Of a stretch of 64,000 nt of DNA, positions 15,804-24,644 are shown piece after piece. A program made the translations under genes and the position numbers. The notes beneath the pieces are model-generated. The model was not told the DNA's origin and ran no database searches. It worked only from the letters and a program-made list of their open reading frames with translations. This stretch comes from Chryseobacterium luteum (GTDB lineage Bacteria > Bacteroidota > Bacteroidia > Flavobacteriales > Weeksellaceae). The stretch lies in NCBI RefSeq assembly GCF_000737785.1, contig NZ_JPRO01000002.1:307207-371206 (forward strand), read 5' to 3'. Numbering within the stretch: the first letter of the stretch is position 1; every line of letters starts with the position of its first letter.

Positions 15804-15834
15804 ACAAAAAAATGCGATCCCTAGAGACCGCACT
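15804..15834 (-). terminator. Terminator of the RND efflux operon
   Basis: On the minus strand TGCGGTC..GATCGCA is followed by seven T residues, 22 bp beyond the outer-membrane channel gene. Confidence 0.75.
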
Positions 15835-15856
15835 AAAAACAATATAATTAAATTTA

Positions 15857-17269
15857 CTACTTCCAACCGCCTCCTAAAGCCCGGTACAAATCTACTATAC
15901 TGCTTAGTCTCTGTCTTTTTACGGACGCAAGATTCAGTTCAGCCTGTAAAGAATTTCCCTGAGCTGTAATTACTTCTAAGTAATTGGCCATACCACCTTT
16001 GTAAAGCATTTCGGCACTTTTTATTCCGTTTTTCAACGTTGATACCTGTTCTGTTGCTTTCTGTTCCTGAACTTTTAAACTTTCGTTAGATACCAAAGCA
16101 TCGGAAACTTCACCCACCGCATTTAAAACAGACTGACGGAAAGCTAAAACGTTTTTCTCTCTTTGAATTTTAGCCACATTCAGGTCCGTTTTCAATTGTC
16201 TTTTCTGGAAGATAGGTTGGGTAATTCCTCCCAATACAGATCCAAAAAGAGATGCCGGAATCTGGAACCAGTTATCAATTTTAAATGAATTGACACCTCC
16301 GCTCGCCGTAATTTTCAAGGCAGGATACATATTAGCCTGAGCAATTCCCACCATTGAATTGGATTCCAATAAAACCAGTTCCTGCTGACGGACATCCGGA
16401 CGGCGGCTTACCATAGCTGCCGGAAGCCCCGCTGAAATATCCTGCGGAAGAGAAGTGTCCGACATTTCAATCGTTCTGCTGATTTTAGTTGGATTTTCGC
16501 CTACAAGAATGCTCAAAGCATTTTCCTGGATGGCAATATTCTGCTCCAGCTGAGTGATCAGAAGCTCTGTTGACTGTTTCTGAGCAGTTGCCTGCTGAAC
16601 TCCCAAAGAAGTTGTATCACCGCTTTGCCACATCTTTTCAGTAATTGACAAAGTATTACTGCTTAATTCTAAATTTGATTTTGCAATATTTAATTGCTTG
16701 TCAAGCATCAGTAAATTATAATATCCCTGGGCAATCGCTGCCACAACCTGTGTCTGAATTGCCTTTGTAGCTTCATAAGTCTGAAGATACTGCATTCTTG
16801 AAACTTCCTGCTGGTTTTTGATCTTCCCCCAGATATCAGCTTCCCATGAAAGGTTGAATGCCGCATTATAATCTTCAACATGGCTCTGGCCTAAAAATGA
16901 ATTTAAGCTTTTCCCGTTCATACTGTTTTCTGAAGGTTTTGAAATTTGAGCCGAAACCGCAAAACCTACATCAGGATACTGAAGATATTTTGCCTGTTTC
17001 AGTTTTTCCTGTGAAGAGGCTACCTGCTTCAAAGCAATCTGGAGATCATAGTTATTTTTTATTCCTTTTTCAATCAATTCCTGTAAAATGGGATCGCTGA
17101 AAAACTGTTTCCATTCCAAGTTGGCGATGCTTGCTGTATCAGCAGTAGCCGTGTACTGGAATTTCTCCGGAAGCTGAAGGTCAGGTTCTGTGTATGCCAG
17201 TTTGGACACACACGAAACCGCGCCTAAAGCCAGTATAAGTGTTAGAATAAAATTCTTAATTCTTTTCAT
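15857..17269 (-). CDS. TolC/OprM-type outer-membrane efflux lipoprotein
   Basis: About 470 aa. A lipoprotein signal ends GAVSC (MKRIKNFILTLILALGAVSC). Two outer-membrane efflux repeats follow (alpha-helical stretches such as YDLQIALKQVASSQEKLKQ and LNLASVKRQRLSSIVDLYRA), with the family-typical LPAAMVSRRPDVRQQE at about 285-300 and a C-terminal ALGGGW. It forms the trimeric exit duct of the tripartite pump. The frame is open from a TTG at 17299, but the ATG at 17269 starts the signal peptide. It is the third gene of the MFP-pump-channel operon. Confidence 0.93.
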   Translation of the reverse strand: MKRIKNFILTLILALGAVSCVSKLAYTEPDLQLPEKFQYTATADTASIANLEWKQFFSDPILQELIEKGIKNNYDLQIALKQVASSQEKLKQAKYLQYPDVGFAVSAQISKPSENSMNGKSLNSFLGQSHVEDYNAAFNLSWEADIWGKIKNQQEVSRMQYLQTYEATKAIQTQVVAAIAQGYYNLLMLDKQLNIAKSNLELSSNTLSITEKMWQSGDTTSLGVQQATAQKQSTELLITQLEQNIAIQENALSILVGENPTKISRTIEMSDTSLPQDISAGLPAAMVSRRPDVRQQELVLLESNSMVGIAQANMYPALKITASGGVNSFKIDNWFQIPASLFGSVLGGITQPIFQKRQLKTDLNVAKIQREKNVLAFRQSVLNAVGEVSDALVSNESLKVQEQKATEQVSTLKNGIKSAEMLYKGGMANYLEVITAQGNSLQAELNLASVKRQRLSSIVDLYRALGGGWK

Positions 17270-17419
17270 AGTTTTAAATAGACTTTTAATTGAAAACAAA
17301 ACTTTGAGAAATATTAAAATGCAAAAAGATCTTTAGTAGGAGAAATTGCTTTGCTTTTTATAATATAAGTTTGAATAGTCGCTTCTCTATTAATCTCAAA
17401 GTTTTGTATATCATATATA

Positions 17420-20400
17420 TTAGTGAGCAGTTACCAGAAGTTCTTCCTGCTGTTTTTTCAGAAGTCTTCTCTTTTTTCTGCTCGGCATTTTTTCATGCAG
17501 GTACTGGAAGATCACATACATTACAGGAATGATAAAAATCCCGAATACCACTCCGGTAAACATTCCTCCTACGGTACTGATACCGATAGAATGGTTACCT
17601 TTTGCAGCGGCTCCCTGCGTCCATACCAATGGCAGCATACCGATGATGAAGGCAAATGAGGTCATCAGAATAGGTCTTAAACGTAATCTTGAAGCCTGAA
17701 GCGCAGATTCAATCAGTGTTTTTCCTGCTTTTCTTCTCTGAACGGCAAATTCTACAATCAGGATCGCGTTTTTCGCTAACAGCCCGACGAGCATGATCAA
17801 ACCTACCTGAACGTAAATATTATTGTCAATTCCCGCTAACCCGGTGAAAGCAAATACTCCGAAAATACCTGTAGGAACTGTCAGAATAACAGCGAACGGA
17901 AGAATATAGCTTTCATACTGAGCAGCCAATAGGAAATATACAAATAGTATACTTAACATGAATACAAATGCGGTCTGCCCACCTGTTTTGATCTCCTCAC
18001 GGGTAATTCCCGTCCATTCATATCCGAAACCTCTCGGAAGTGATTTCTGAGCCACTTCTTCAACAGCTTTAATGGCATCTCCGGTACTGTAACCTGGTTT
18101 TGGAGTTCCGTTAATCGTTACCGCGTTGAAAAGGTTATTTCTTGTCACAGTTTCAGGTCCGAAAGTTCTTTTTAAAGTAACCAGAGTCTTTACAGGAACC
18201 ATTTCACCTAAATTGTTTTTAACATAAATTCCTTCCAGGGAATTGGCATCCGTACGGTAAGGAATATCTGCCTGGGCCATTACTCTGTAGTATTTCCCGA
18301 ACCTGTTGAAATCCGAAACAAAACTACTTCCGTAATAGATCTGCATGGTCTGCATCAATTCTGTTATAGAAACACCCAGCTGATTCGCTTTATCCGAATC
18401 CACATCAATCGTGTACTGCGGGTTTCCGGCGGCATAAGTGGTAAAGGCAAACGCAATTTCCGGACGTTTCATCAGTTCTCCGATAAAGGCCTGGGTGGTT
18501 GTTCCCAGCTGCTCAAAAGAACCGTTCGTTTTATCCTGAAGCATAAATTCAAACCCGGAAACGTTACCAAATCCCTGTACTGTAGGGAAATTGAAGAAGA
18601 ATGCGTTGGCATCTTTCACCTGTGCCACTTTTCCTGTCAATGCTGCTGCAATTTGGTCAGGATCTTTCATTTCGCCACGGTCCTTATAATCTTTAAGCTT
18701 AATAAAACCTGCGGAATAAGGAGAAGCGTTGGCATTACTGATAAAGTTCATTCCATCGGCTACCCAAAGGTGATTCATGGCTTTTTCAGCATTTACAATT
18801 TTATCAATCTGTTCCGTCGCTCTGTTGGTTCTTTCCAGTGAACTTCCCGGAGGTGTATTCACAGCATACAAAACGAATCCCTGGTCTTCGGTTGGGATAA
18901 ATCCTGTAGGCGCTTTATTGATTAAGAAAACACTTGCAGCAATGATAACAGCCAGTCCACCTACTGCCACCCATTTGTTTTTAATTAAAAACTTCAGGCT
19001 GTAAATGTATTTTCTGGTCATATTATTGAAGGCCACATTGAATGCGTTGAAGAATTTCGCTCCAAAACCTTTTTTCTGGCTGTGTTCGCCATGTTCTCCC
19101 TGAGGATCATTAAGGAATAAAGCACATAAAGCAGGACTCAATGTTAATGCATTTACTGCTGAAATCATGATCGCAATTACCAGGGTAAAGGCAAACTGTC
19201 TGTAGAAAACTCCCGCAGGACCCTGCATGAAACCAACCGGAATAAATACGGCACACATCACCAGCGTAATGGAAATAATGGCCCCGGAAATTTCACTCAT
19301 GGAATTTGTAGTAGCCTGTTCTACAGGCATGCCTGTCTGTTCCATTTTGGAATGGACGGCTTCAACTACCACAATGGCATCATCCACCACAATACCGATG
19401 GCGAGTACCAATGCAAACAAGGTCAACATGTTGATACTGAATCCAAATAACTGCAGGAAGAAGAATGTACCGATAATCGCAACAGGAACCGCAATCGCAG
19501 GAATTAATGTAGATCTGAAATCCTGAAGGAAAATATACACCACAATAAATACCAGGATAAATGCAATCACCAAAGTCTCAACCACCTGATGAATCGAGGC
19601 GTCAAGGAAGTCTTTGGAATTGTACATAATGATCGGCTTTACCCCTTTTGGAAGAGTAGTCGAAAACTGGTCTACCTGCTTTTCAATTTCAGTAAGAATT
19701 TCATTCGCGTTGGAACCTGCTGTTTGTAAGATCGCGAAACCGGCTACAGGCTTACCATCTACTCTGTTGGTGGCTGTATACGTATAGGAACCGAATTCTA
19801 CTCTTGCCACATCTTTTAATCTTAAAAATGAACCGTCATTATTGGCTTTAATAGCAATGTTTTCGTAGTCTTCGTTTTTGTTTAATTTACCTTTATATTT
19901 TAAAATATATTCGTAGGTTTCCTTGCTTCCCTGGCCGAGACGTCCTGGAGCAGCTTCAAGGTTGTGGTCTTTGATAGCCGCCATTACTTCCTGTGGAGAA
20001 AGGTTATTGGCTGCTAATCTGTCTGGCTTTAACCAGATTCTCATGGAGTAATCCCTGGTTCCGAAAACCTGAGCCTGGGCAACACCCGGGATACGCTGTA
20101 TCTGCGGAATGATATTGATCTTCAGGTAGTTTTGAAGAAACAGCTCGTCATATTGCTTAGGATCATCACTGGATAATCCCATGAACATGATCATACTGTT
20201 CTGTACTTTCTGCGTAGATATTCCGGCCTGAACTACCTCCTGGGGAAGCTGGCTCATTGCTTTAGATACACGGTTCTGAACGTTGACGGCTGCATTATCT
20301 GCATCTGAGCCTTGTTTGAAAAACACACTCAGGGTCATAGTACCGTCGTTACTTGAGTTGGAGGTCATGTAAGTCATGTTCTCAACTCCATTTACTGCTT

Positions 20401-20599
20401 CTTCAATAGGAACAGCAACGGAGCGGGCTACAACTTCAGCGTTGGCTCCCGGATAAAATGCGGTTACCTGAACACTTGGAGGTGCAATATCCGGAAACAG
20501 GGTGATCGGCAGGTTGAAAACCGAAAGAGCTCCCAGCAATAGCAGTATGATGGAGATGACCGTTGATAGTACCGGTCTTTCTATAAATTGTTTTAACAT
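17420..20599 (-). CDS. RND multidrug efflux permease (AcrB/MexB, HAE1 type)
   Basis: A 1059-aa inner-membrane proton antiporter of normal length. It starts MLKQFIERPVLSTVISIIL. Twelve membrane helices are arranged in two six-helix halves with large periplasmic loops. TM4 has the proton-relay pair in LAIGIVVDDAIVVVE (about 400-414, two Asp). GFIPTEDQG is near 565 and LLAKNAILIVEFAVQ near 945. AcrB-type pumps export lipophilic drugs, bile salts and dyes. It is flanked by its fusion protein upstream and channel downstream. Substrates cannot be predicted. Confidence 0.96.
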   Translation of the reverse strand: MLKQFIERPVLSTVISIILLLLGALSVFNLPITLFPDIAPPSVQVTAFYPGANAEVVARSVAVPIEEAVNGVENMTYMTSNSSNDGTMTLSVFFKQGSDADNAAVNVQNRVSKAMSQLPQEVVQAGISTQKVQNSMIMFMGLSSDDPKQYDELFLQNYLKINIIPQIQRIPGVAQAQVFGTRDYSMRIWLKPDRLAANNLSPQEVMAAIKDHNLEAAPGRLGQGSKETYEYILKYKGKLNKNEDYENIAIKANNDGSFLRLKDVARVEFGSYTYTATNRVDGKPVAGFAILQTAGSNANEILTEIEKQVDQFSTTLPKGVKPIIMYNSKDFLDASIHQVVETLVIAFILVFIVVYIFLQDFRSTLIPAIAVPVAIIGTFFFLQLFGFSINMLTLFALVLAIGIVVDDAIVVVEAVHSKMEQTGMPVEQATTNSMSEISGAIISITLVMCAVFIPVGFMQGPAGVFYRQFAFTLVIAIMISAVNALTLSPALCALFLNDPQGEHGEHSQKKGFGAKFFNAFNVAFNNMTRKYIYSLKFLIKNKWVAVGGLAVIIAASVFLINKAPTGFIPTEDQGFVLYAVNTPPGSSLERTNRATEQIDKIVNAEKAMNHLWVADGMNFISNANASPYSAGFIKLKDYKDRGEMKDPDQIAAALTGKVAQVKDANAFFFNFPTVQGFGNVSGFEFMLQDKTNGSFEQLGTTTQAFIGELMKRPEIAFAFTTYAAGNPQYTIDVDSDKANQLGVSITELMQTMQIYYGSSFVSDFNRFGKYYRVMAQADIPYRTDANSLEGIYVKNNLGEMVPVKTLVTLKRTFGPETVTRNNLFNAVTINGTPKPGYSTGDAIKAVEEVAQKSLPRGFGYEWTGITREEIKTGGQTAFVFMLSILFVYFLLAAQYESYILPFAVILTVPTGIFGVFAFTGLAGIDNNIYVQVGLIMLVGLLAKNAILIVEFAVQRRKAGKTLIESALQASRLRLRPILMTSFAFIIGMLPLVWTQGAAAKGNHSIGISTVGGMFTGVVFGIFIIPVMYVIFQYLHEKMPSRKKRRLLKKQQEELLVTAH

Positions 20600-20639
20600 A
20601 AGAAGTTTATTTTTTTAAGTCTTCTGTATTCGGAATGGA

Positions 20640-21800
20640 TTATAAAGGTTTGGCTCTTAATAAGCTGTCGGATGAAATTACTTTCGGCTTGATAGAAGCT
20701 CCGTCCTTTAGGTTTCCGATTCCTGTGTATACGATTTTCTCTCCGGGAGAAAGTCCTTCAGAAATAAAGTAATAGCTGTCTGTTTTTCCTGAGATCTTAA
20801 CAGGTTTGCTCGTTACTTTGTTGTCTTTGCCTAAAATGTATACATAGGTTTTATCCTGGATTTCAAACGTAGATTCTTGTGGAATAACCACTGCATTGGA
20901 AAGCATCTGAGGCATACGCACTCTTCCTGTGTTACCTGTTCTTAAAGAGCCTTTTTCGTTGGGAAAAATTGCCCGAACGGTGATGGCTCCGGTGGTTTTG
21001 TCAAACTGACCGTCTACAATACTCATTTTTCCTTTTTCGGGATAGGTACTGTTATCTGCAATCACAAGGTCTACCATTGGCATATTCTTCAGCTTTTCAT
21101 CTAAAGTTGCGCCGGGGTATTTATTCTGAAATGCAATGAAATCCAGCTCACTTAAAGAGAAGTAGGCGTAGATTTCGCTGATGTCCGATAATAGGGTCAA
21201 CGGACTAGGATCTGTTCTTGAGATCAGGCTTCCTTTTTTGTAAGGGATTCTTCCGATATATCCGCTTACAGGTGCTGTAATGGTGGTAAATCCTACATTG
21301 ATTCTGGCGCCTCCTACAGATGCTTTTGCCTGTGATGCGGCGGCTACGGCGGCGGCGTAATTTGCTTTTGCCGTTTTCATCTGTACATCGGAAACAACTT
21401 TTGCTTCTACCAGTGGCTGAAGTCTGTCAACTTCCACTTTAGCCTTTTGGATATTGGCATTGGCCACTTGTAAATTAGCCTGGGCCATATTCATTTGCTC
21501 GCCATAGGCTCTTGAATCTATTTTAAATAAAGGCTGTCCGGCTCTTACGTAAGAACCTTCCTCTACATAGATTCTGTCCAGGTATCCGTCTACCTGAGAC
21601 CTGATCTCTACGTTGTTTTTACCCTCCAGTGCGGTAGGAAATTCCTGATATGTTGTAGCTGGAGAGGTGATCACGGTATAAACCGGAAGCTCCGGAGCAG
21701 GCGGCGCTGCATTGGAACCTTCTGCTGCTTGGGTACAGTTCTGCAAAAGGATAATACTTGATATAAGTACGATAAACCTTATTTTTCCAGGTATTTTCAT
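20640..21800 (-). CDS. RND efflux periplasmic adaptor (membrane fusion protein, AcrA type)
   Basis: A 386-aa lipoprotein (LLQNC, Cys about 22). A barrel-sandwich lipoyl half-motif lies at about 64-100 (VEIRSQVDGYLDRIYVEEGS). An alpha-helical hairpin with Ala-rich heptads at about 100-165 docks on the channel. The second lipoyl half is VGFTTITAPVSGYIGRI, and beta-barrel and membrane-proximal domains follow. It is the first gene of the efflux operon, 40 bp before the pump. The region upstream holds three operator-like boxes. TetR control is inferred. Confidence 0.95.
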   Translation of the reverse strand: MKIPGKIRFIVLISSIILLQNCTQAAEGSNAAPPAPELPVYTVITSPATTYQEFPTALEGKNNVEIRSQVDGYLDRIYVEEGSYVRAGQPLFKIDSRAYGEQMNMAQANLQVANANIQKAKVEVDRLQPLVEAKVVSDVQMKTAKANYAAAVAAASQAKASVGGARINVGFTTITAPVSGYIGRIPYKKGSLISRTDPSPLTLLSDISEIYAYFSLSELDFIAFQNKYPGATLDEKLKNMPMVDLVIADNSTYPEKGKMSIVDGQFDKTTGAITVRAIFPNEKGSLRTGNTGRVRMPQMLSNAVVIPQESTFEIQDKTYVYILGKDNKVTSKPVKISGKTDSYYFISEGLSPGEKIVYTGIGNLKDGASIKPKVISSDSLLRAKPL

Positions 21801-21874
21801 TGTTGGTTTAATTTTTTTAATGAAGTGTTAGATTTAAGTAATAGTGTTCTTTTAAATAAATTCCGTTATTTTTC

Positions 21875-21887
21875 CTAACAGTGTTAA
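21875..21887. promoter_or_regulatory. TetR operator-like box 1
   Basis: CTAACAGTGTTAA contains the palindrome TAACA-G-TGTTA. It lies 75 bp upstream of the adaptor gene start. A looser half-site AGTGTTAG is at 21824-21831. Confidence 0.65.
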
Positions 21888-22009
21888 TGATTGATTAAAA
21901 AAAAATCAGAATTTTTAATGATGGAGTCAGATTGTCATTTTCATAATTGCTGTCTGTTTTTAATGTTGATTGGGATATAATGAGGTGTATTAAACACGTG
22001 TTAATTTAA

Positions 22010-22022
22010 CTAACAGTGTTAA
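22010..22022. promoter_or_regulatory. TetR operator-like box 2
   Basis: CTAACAGTGTTAA is identical to box 1. A related dyad AACACGTGTT sits just beside it at 21993-22002. Confidence 0.65.
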
Positions 22023-22116
22023 GTAAATAGTAAAAATTTTCCTGAATTTTGAATTATTGATTTCATTGTTATTTTTTTAGTTTTTAACTGAGGTTTTGTA
22101 TCTGATGTTATTTTTC

Positions 22117-22129
22117 CTAACGGTGTTAA
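22117..22129. promoter_or_regulatory. TetR operator-like box 3
   Basis: CTAACGGTGTTAA has one change from boxes 1 and 2. It lies 20 bp beyond the end of the TetR gene, in the regulator-to-pump spacer. The 348-bp spacer holds no gene and no exact TAnnTTTG box on the minus strand. Confidence 0.6.
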
Positions 22130-22148
22130 TTTTTAGTTCAAAAAAAAT

Positions 22149-22745
22149 TTACAAAGACTTAACAAAAGCCGAAACCGTTTCGTCCAGGGTTGTCTTATTC
22201 ATCGTAGAAGGAATATCCGTATTTCGCATCATCATAATTGAGATCAGTCCATGCACCGCCGAAAATAAGGCGTGCGACATATGGCAGGCATTGTCAGGAT
22301 TAGATCCGTTTTTCTTAATGATGTTATAGGTGCATTCATAGATCAGGTCCTGGAATGACGAAAATTCTTCCTTCATCTGGCCCTTACCGCTGCACTGCAT
22401 TCCCAAACCGAACATCAGCTGATAGTATTCTTTATTTTTAAAAGCAAAATTCCAGTAAGCATCTACTATTGCAATAAGCTGCTCTTCAGGAGTTTCAAAT
22501 TTGCTCTGAGCTTTTAATAATTCTATATGAAGACAGTGAAAGCCGTTTATAGAAATTTCATACAAGATCGCTTCTTTGTTTTCAAAATAATCATACACTA
22601 CGGGAGCACTGTATTCAATGGCATCTGCAATCTTCCGCATGGAAAGTGAAGCCCAGCCCTCTGTTTTAGCCAAACCGAAAGCAGCCTGCAAAATATTTGC
22701 ACGGATGGATTCTTTCTCTCTTTGACGGCGTTCATGTAGGCCCAT
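22149..22745 (-). CDS. TetR/AcrR family transcriptional regulator
   Basis: A 198-aa regulator. The N-terminal HTH at about 10-60 includes ESIRANILQAAFGLAKTEGW, SLSMRKIADAIEYSAPVVYD and YFENKEAILYEI. The C-terminal ligand domain is divergent and holds two Cys (MQCSGKG). It lies directly upstream of the RND operon on the same strand and is the obvious candidate repressor. A perfect palindrome CTAACAGTGTTAG covers its own transcription start region, and near-copies sit before the adaptor gene. Autorepression and pump repression relieved by a pump substrate is the simplest model. Confidence 0.92.
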   Translation of the reverse strand: MGLHERRQREKESIRANILQAAFGLAKTEGWASLSMRKIADAIEYSAPVVYDYFENKEAILYEISINGFHCLHIELLKAQSKFETPEEQLIAIVDAYWNFAFKNKEYYQLMFGLGMQCSGKGQMKEEFSSFQDLIYECTYNIIKKNGSNPDNACHMSHALFSAVHGLISIMMMRNTDIPSTMNKTTLDETVSAFVKSL

Positions 22746-22759
22746 TATTTTTTATTTTA

Positions 22760-22772
22760 CTAACAGTGTTAG
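22760..22772. promoter_or_regulatory. TetR operator-like box 4 (perfect palindrome)
   Basis: CTAACAGTGTTAG is a perfect 13-bp inverted repeat around a central G. It starts directly after the -7 box of the TetR gene and ends 14 bp before its ATG. Confidence 0.75.
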
Positions 22773-22804
22773 CAAAACTACAAACTTTTAGCCATATCTT
22801 CCAA
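22773..22804 (-). promoter_or_regulatory. Promoter of the TetR gene
   Basis: On the minus strand a -33 TTG (22802-22804), a 21-bp spacer and the -7 box TAGTTTTG (22773-22780) match the Bacteroidota TTG-N17-23-TAnnTTTG pattern. Operator box 4 abuts the -7 box. Confidence 0.7.
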
Positions 22805-22851
22805 ATAATATTTGATAATTAACATTTAACGCAAGTTTATAAATTCGCAGA

Positions 22852-22882
22852 TTGGCTTATATTAAAAGAAACTTTATCTTTG
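22852..22882 (+). promoter_or_regulatory. Promoter of the thioredoxin-like gene
   Basis: TTG (22852-22854), a 20-bp spacer and TATCTTTG (22875-22882) match the consensus. The upstream in-frame TTG codon lies inside the -7 box, so translation must start at the ATG at 22904. Confidence 0.75.
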
Positions 22883-22903
22883 TCATTAAAGAAAATAAAG
22901 GAT

Positions 22904-23458
22904 ATGAATACTCCCTCCAATATGCTGGCTTTAGGAACCAAAGCTCCGTTTTTCGAGCTTCCGAACCCTTCCAAGACTAACGAGATCCAATCTCTGGACG
23001 ACCTGAAAGGTGAGAAAGGAACACTGGTGATCTTTATGTGCAACCACTGTCCGTTTGTTCTGCACGTGATCGACAAGATCAACGAGCTGTATGAAGACTA
23101 TAATGAAAAAGGGATTGAATTCATTGCGATCAATGCCAATGATGTAGAAAAATATCCGGCCGATGCTCCGGAAAAAATGATAGAGTTCCAGATCGAAAGA
23201 AATTTTGATTTCCCTTATCTGTACGATGAAAGCCAGGCTGTAGCCAAAGCTTACGATGCTGCATGCACACCGGACTTCTATTTCTTTGATGACAAACTGG
23301 ACCTTATCTACAGAGGGCAGATGGATGATTCAAGACCCGGAAACAATAAAGATGTTACCGGAGAAGATCTGATCATTGCTTTCGAAAACCTTTTGCTGGG
23401 CGAGGCTCAGGAAGAGATCCAGAAACCGAGCATGGGATGTAATATTAAGTGGAAATAA
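22904..23458 (+). CDS. Thioredoxin-like (AhpC/TSA-type) redox protein
   Basis: A 184-aa cytoplasmic protein of peroxiredoxin-like fold. It starts MNTPSNMLALGTKAPFFELP. The redox site is CNHCP at about 43-47 in LVIFMCNHCPFVLHVIDKI. AINANDVEKYPADAPEKM, a cis-Pro region CTPDFYFFD (about 125-133) and a C-terminal CNIKWK follow. Proteins with CNHCP are widespread in Bacteroidota, and their substrate is unclear. It has its own promoter and terminator and so is monocistronic. Confidence 0.85.
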   Translation: MNTPSNMLALGTKAPFFELPNPSKTNEIQSLDDLKGEKGTLVIFMCNHCPFVLHVIDKINELYEDYNEKGIEFIAINANDVEKYPADAPEKMIEFQIERNFDFPYLYDESQAVAKAYDAACTPDFYFFDDKLDLIYRGQMDDSRPGNNKDVTGEDLIIAFENLLLGEAQEEIQKPSMGCNIKWK

Positions 23459-23503
23459 TAATTTAAGGCTAAGGTTTACAATTTTTGCCTGTTACCTATA
23501 TAT

Positions 23504-23533
23504 AGCTGTTCTTTTTTAAGAGCAGCTTTTTTT
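23504..23533 (+). terminator. Terminator of the thioredoxin-like gene
   Basis: The 10-bp stem AGCTGTTCTT / AAGAGCAGCT with a T-rich loop is followed by seven T residues. Confidence 0.85.
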
Positions 23534-23657
23534 ATGCGTAAATATCTGTACAATCTGCGGGAAATAATATACTCACAACATTTTAAATAGATACACAGAT
23601 TTTTTAGACCAATCTTGCTAAGCGCAAAGTATTATAGAATTGTAACCGCCACTATAT

Positions 23658-24521
23658 TTAAACACTCACTTTATTATGAGAATAGTTCTTAATAAACTCA
23701 GAAGGAGTTTTCTCCGTATATTTTTTAAACATCCTGTTAAAATAAGTCACATTATTAAATCCGCAGCTGTAGCAGCATTCCGAAATACTTTTATCCTGAA
23801 CCATCAGCAGGCAGGCTTTGTTGATGCGGTACCGGTTCACAAATTCCGTAAAGGTAATCTGGGTGGCTTTTTTGAAAAAATTACAGAAAGCAGGCAGCGT
23901 AAGGTTGGCGAGTTTCGCCACATCTTCAATGTTGATTTCCTTGTCATAGTTGTGTTCTACGTAGGTGAAGATATTTTCCAGCCGTGTTTTATTTTTTGAG
24001 ATAATGGTGTACGGCATAATTTCCTTGTTCAAAAGATCATAATCCTTACATTTTGAAAGTTCAAATAAAATTTCGAGCAGGATCAGATACCTTTTGTAGC
24101 CCTCCGATTCCAGCATCAGTTTCAGTTTGGGAAGCATTACTTTTTTAATCTTATGGTGAAAATGAATTCCGTATTTTGAAAGTTCCAGAAGATTTTTAAT
24201 CGACCTGGCTTCCACTTCCTGCTGTGGAAACTGAAGAATTTCCTCGCTGAACTGAAGCACAATTTCTTCATGAGGATCTGTGGAATTCAATCCGAAACCG
24301 GAGTGGGGGATATTGGAACCTATCAATATCAGGTCACCGTTTGTATAATTGCTTTTGTGGTAGCCAACGTGCCTGGTTCCGCTACCGGAAATCACACACA
24401 CCAGCTCAATTTCGGGATGGTAATGATATTCCCATTTGAATTCTGAGATGGGAGAATTGTTGTGGATCGTCCGAAATGAGCTTTTTTCATTGGGGATAAC
24501 TCTTTCAAAAGTAACTTTCAT
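23658..24521 (-). CDS. AraC family regulator of the trehalose locus
   Basis: A 287-aa regulator. An N-terminal cupin sensor has WEYHYHPEIELVCVISG (about 30-46) and GDLILIGSNIPHSGFG. The C-terminal double HTH (about 185-285) includes NIEDVAKLANLTLPAFCNFF and the signature SISECCYSCGFNNVTYFNRM followed by KTPSEF. It is divergent from the MFS-trehalase-receptor genes with a 123-bp shared spacer. It probably activates them in response to trehalose or a breakdown product. The ligand is inferred from context only. Confidence 0.9.
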   Translation of the reverse strand: MKVTFERVIPNEKSSFRTIHNNSPISEFKWEYHYHPEIELVCVISGSGTRHVGYHKSNYTNGDLILIGSNIPHSGFGLNSTDPHEEIVLQFSEEILQFPQQEVEARSIKNLLELSKYGIHFHHKIKKVMLPKLKLMLESEGYKRYLILLEILFELSKCKDYDLLNKEIMPYTIISKNKTRLENIFTYVEHNYDKEINIEDVAKLANLTLPAFCNFFKKATQITFTEFVNRYRINKACLLMVQDKSISECCYSCGFNNVTYFNRMFKKYTEKTPSEFIKNYSHNKVSV

Positions 24522-24644
24522 TCAGTTAATCTTATTTATTCAATAAAAATACTAATTATATTAATATAGTTCAAATATTGGTTTATTGTGTTAAATTAAT
24601 GTTAACCGAAATGCTTCTATCTTAGCCGACAAGAAATGATCTCC

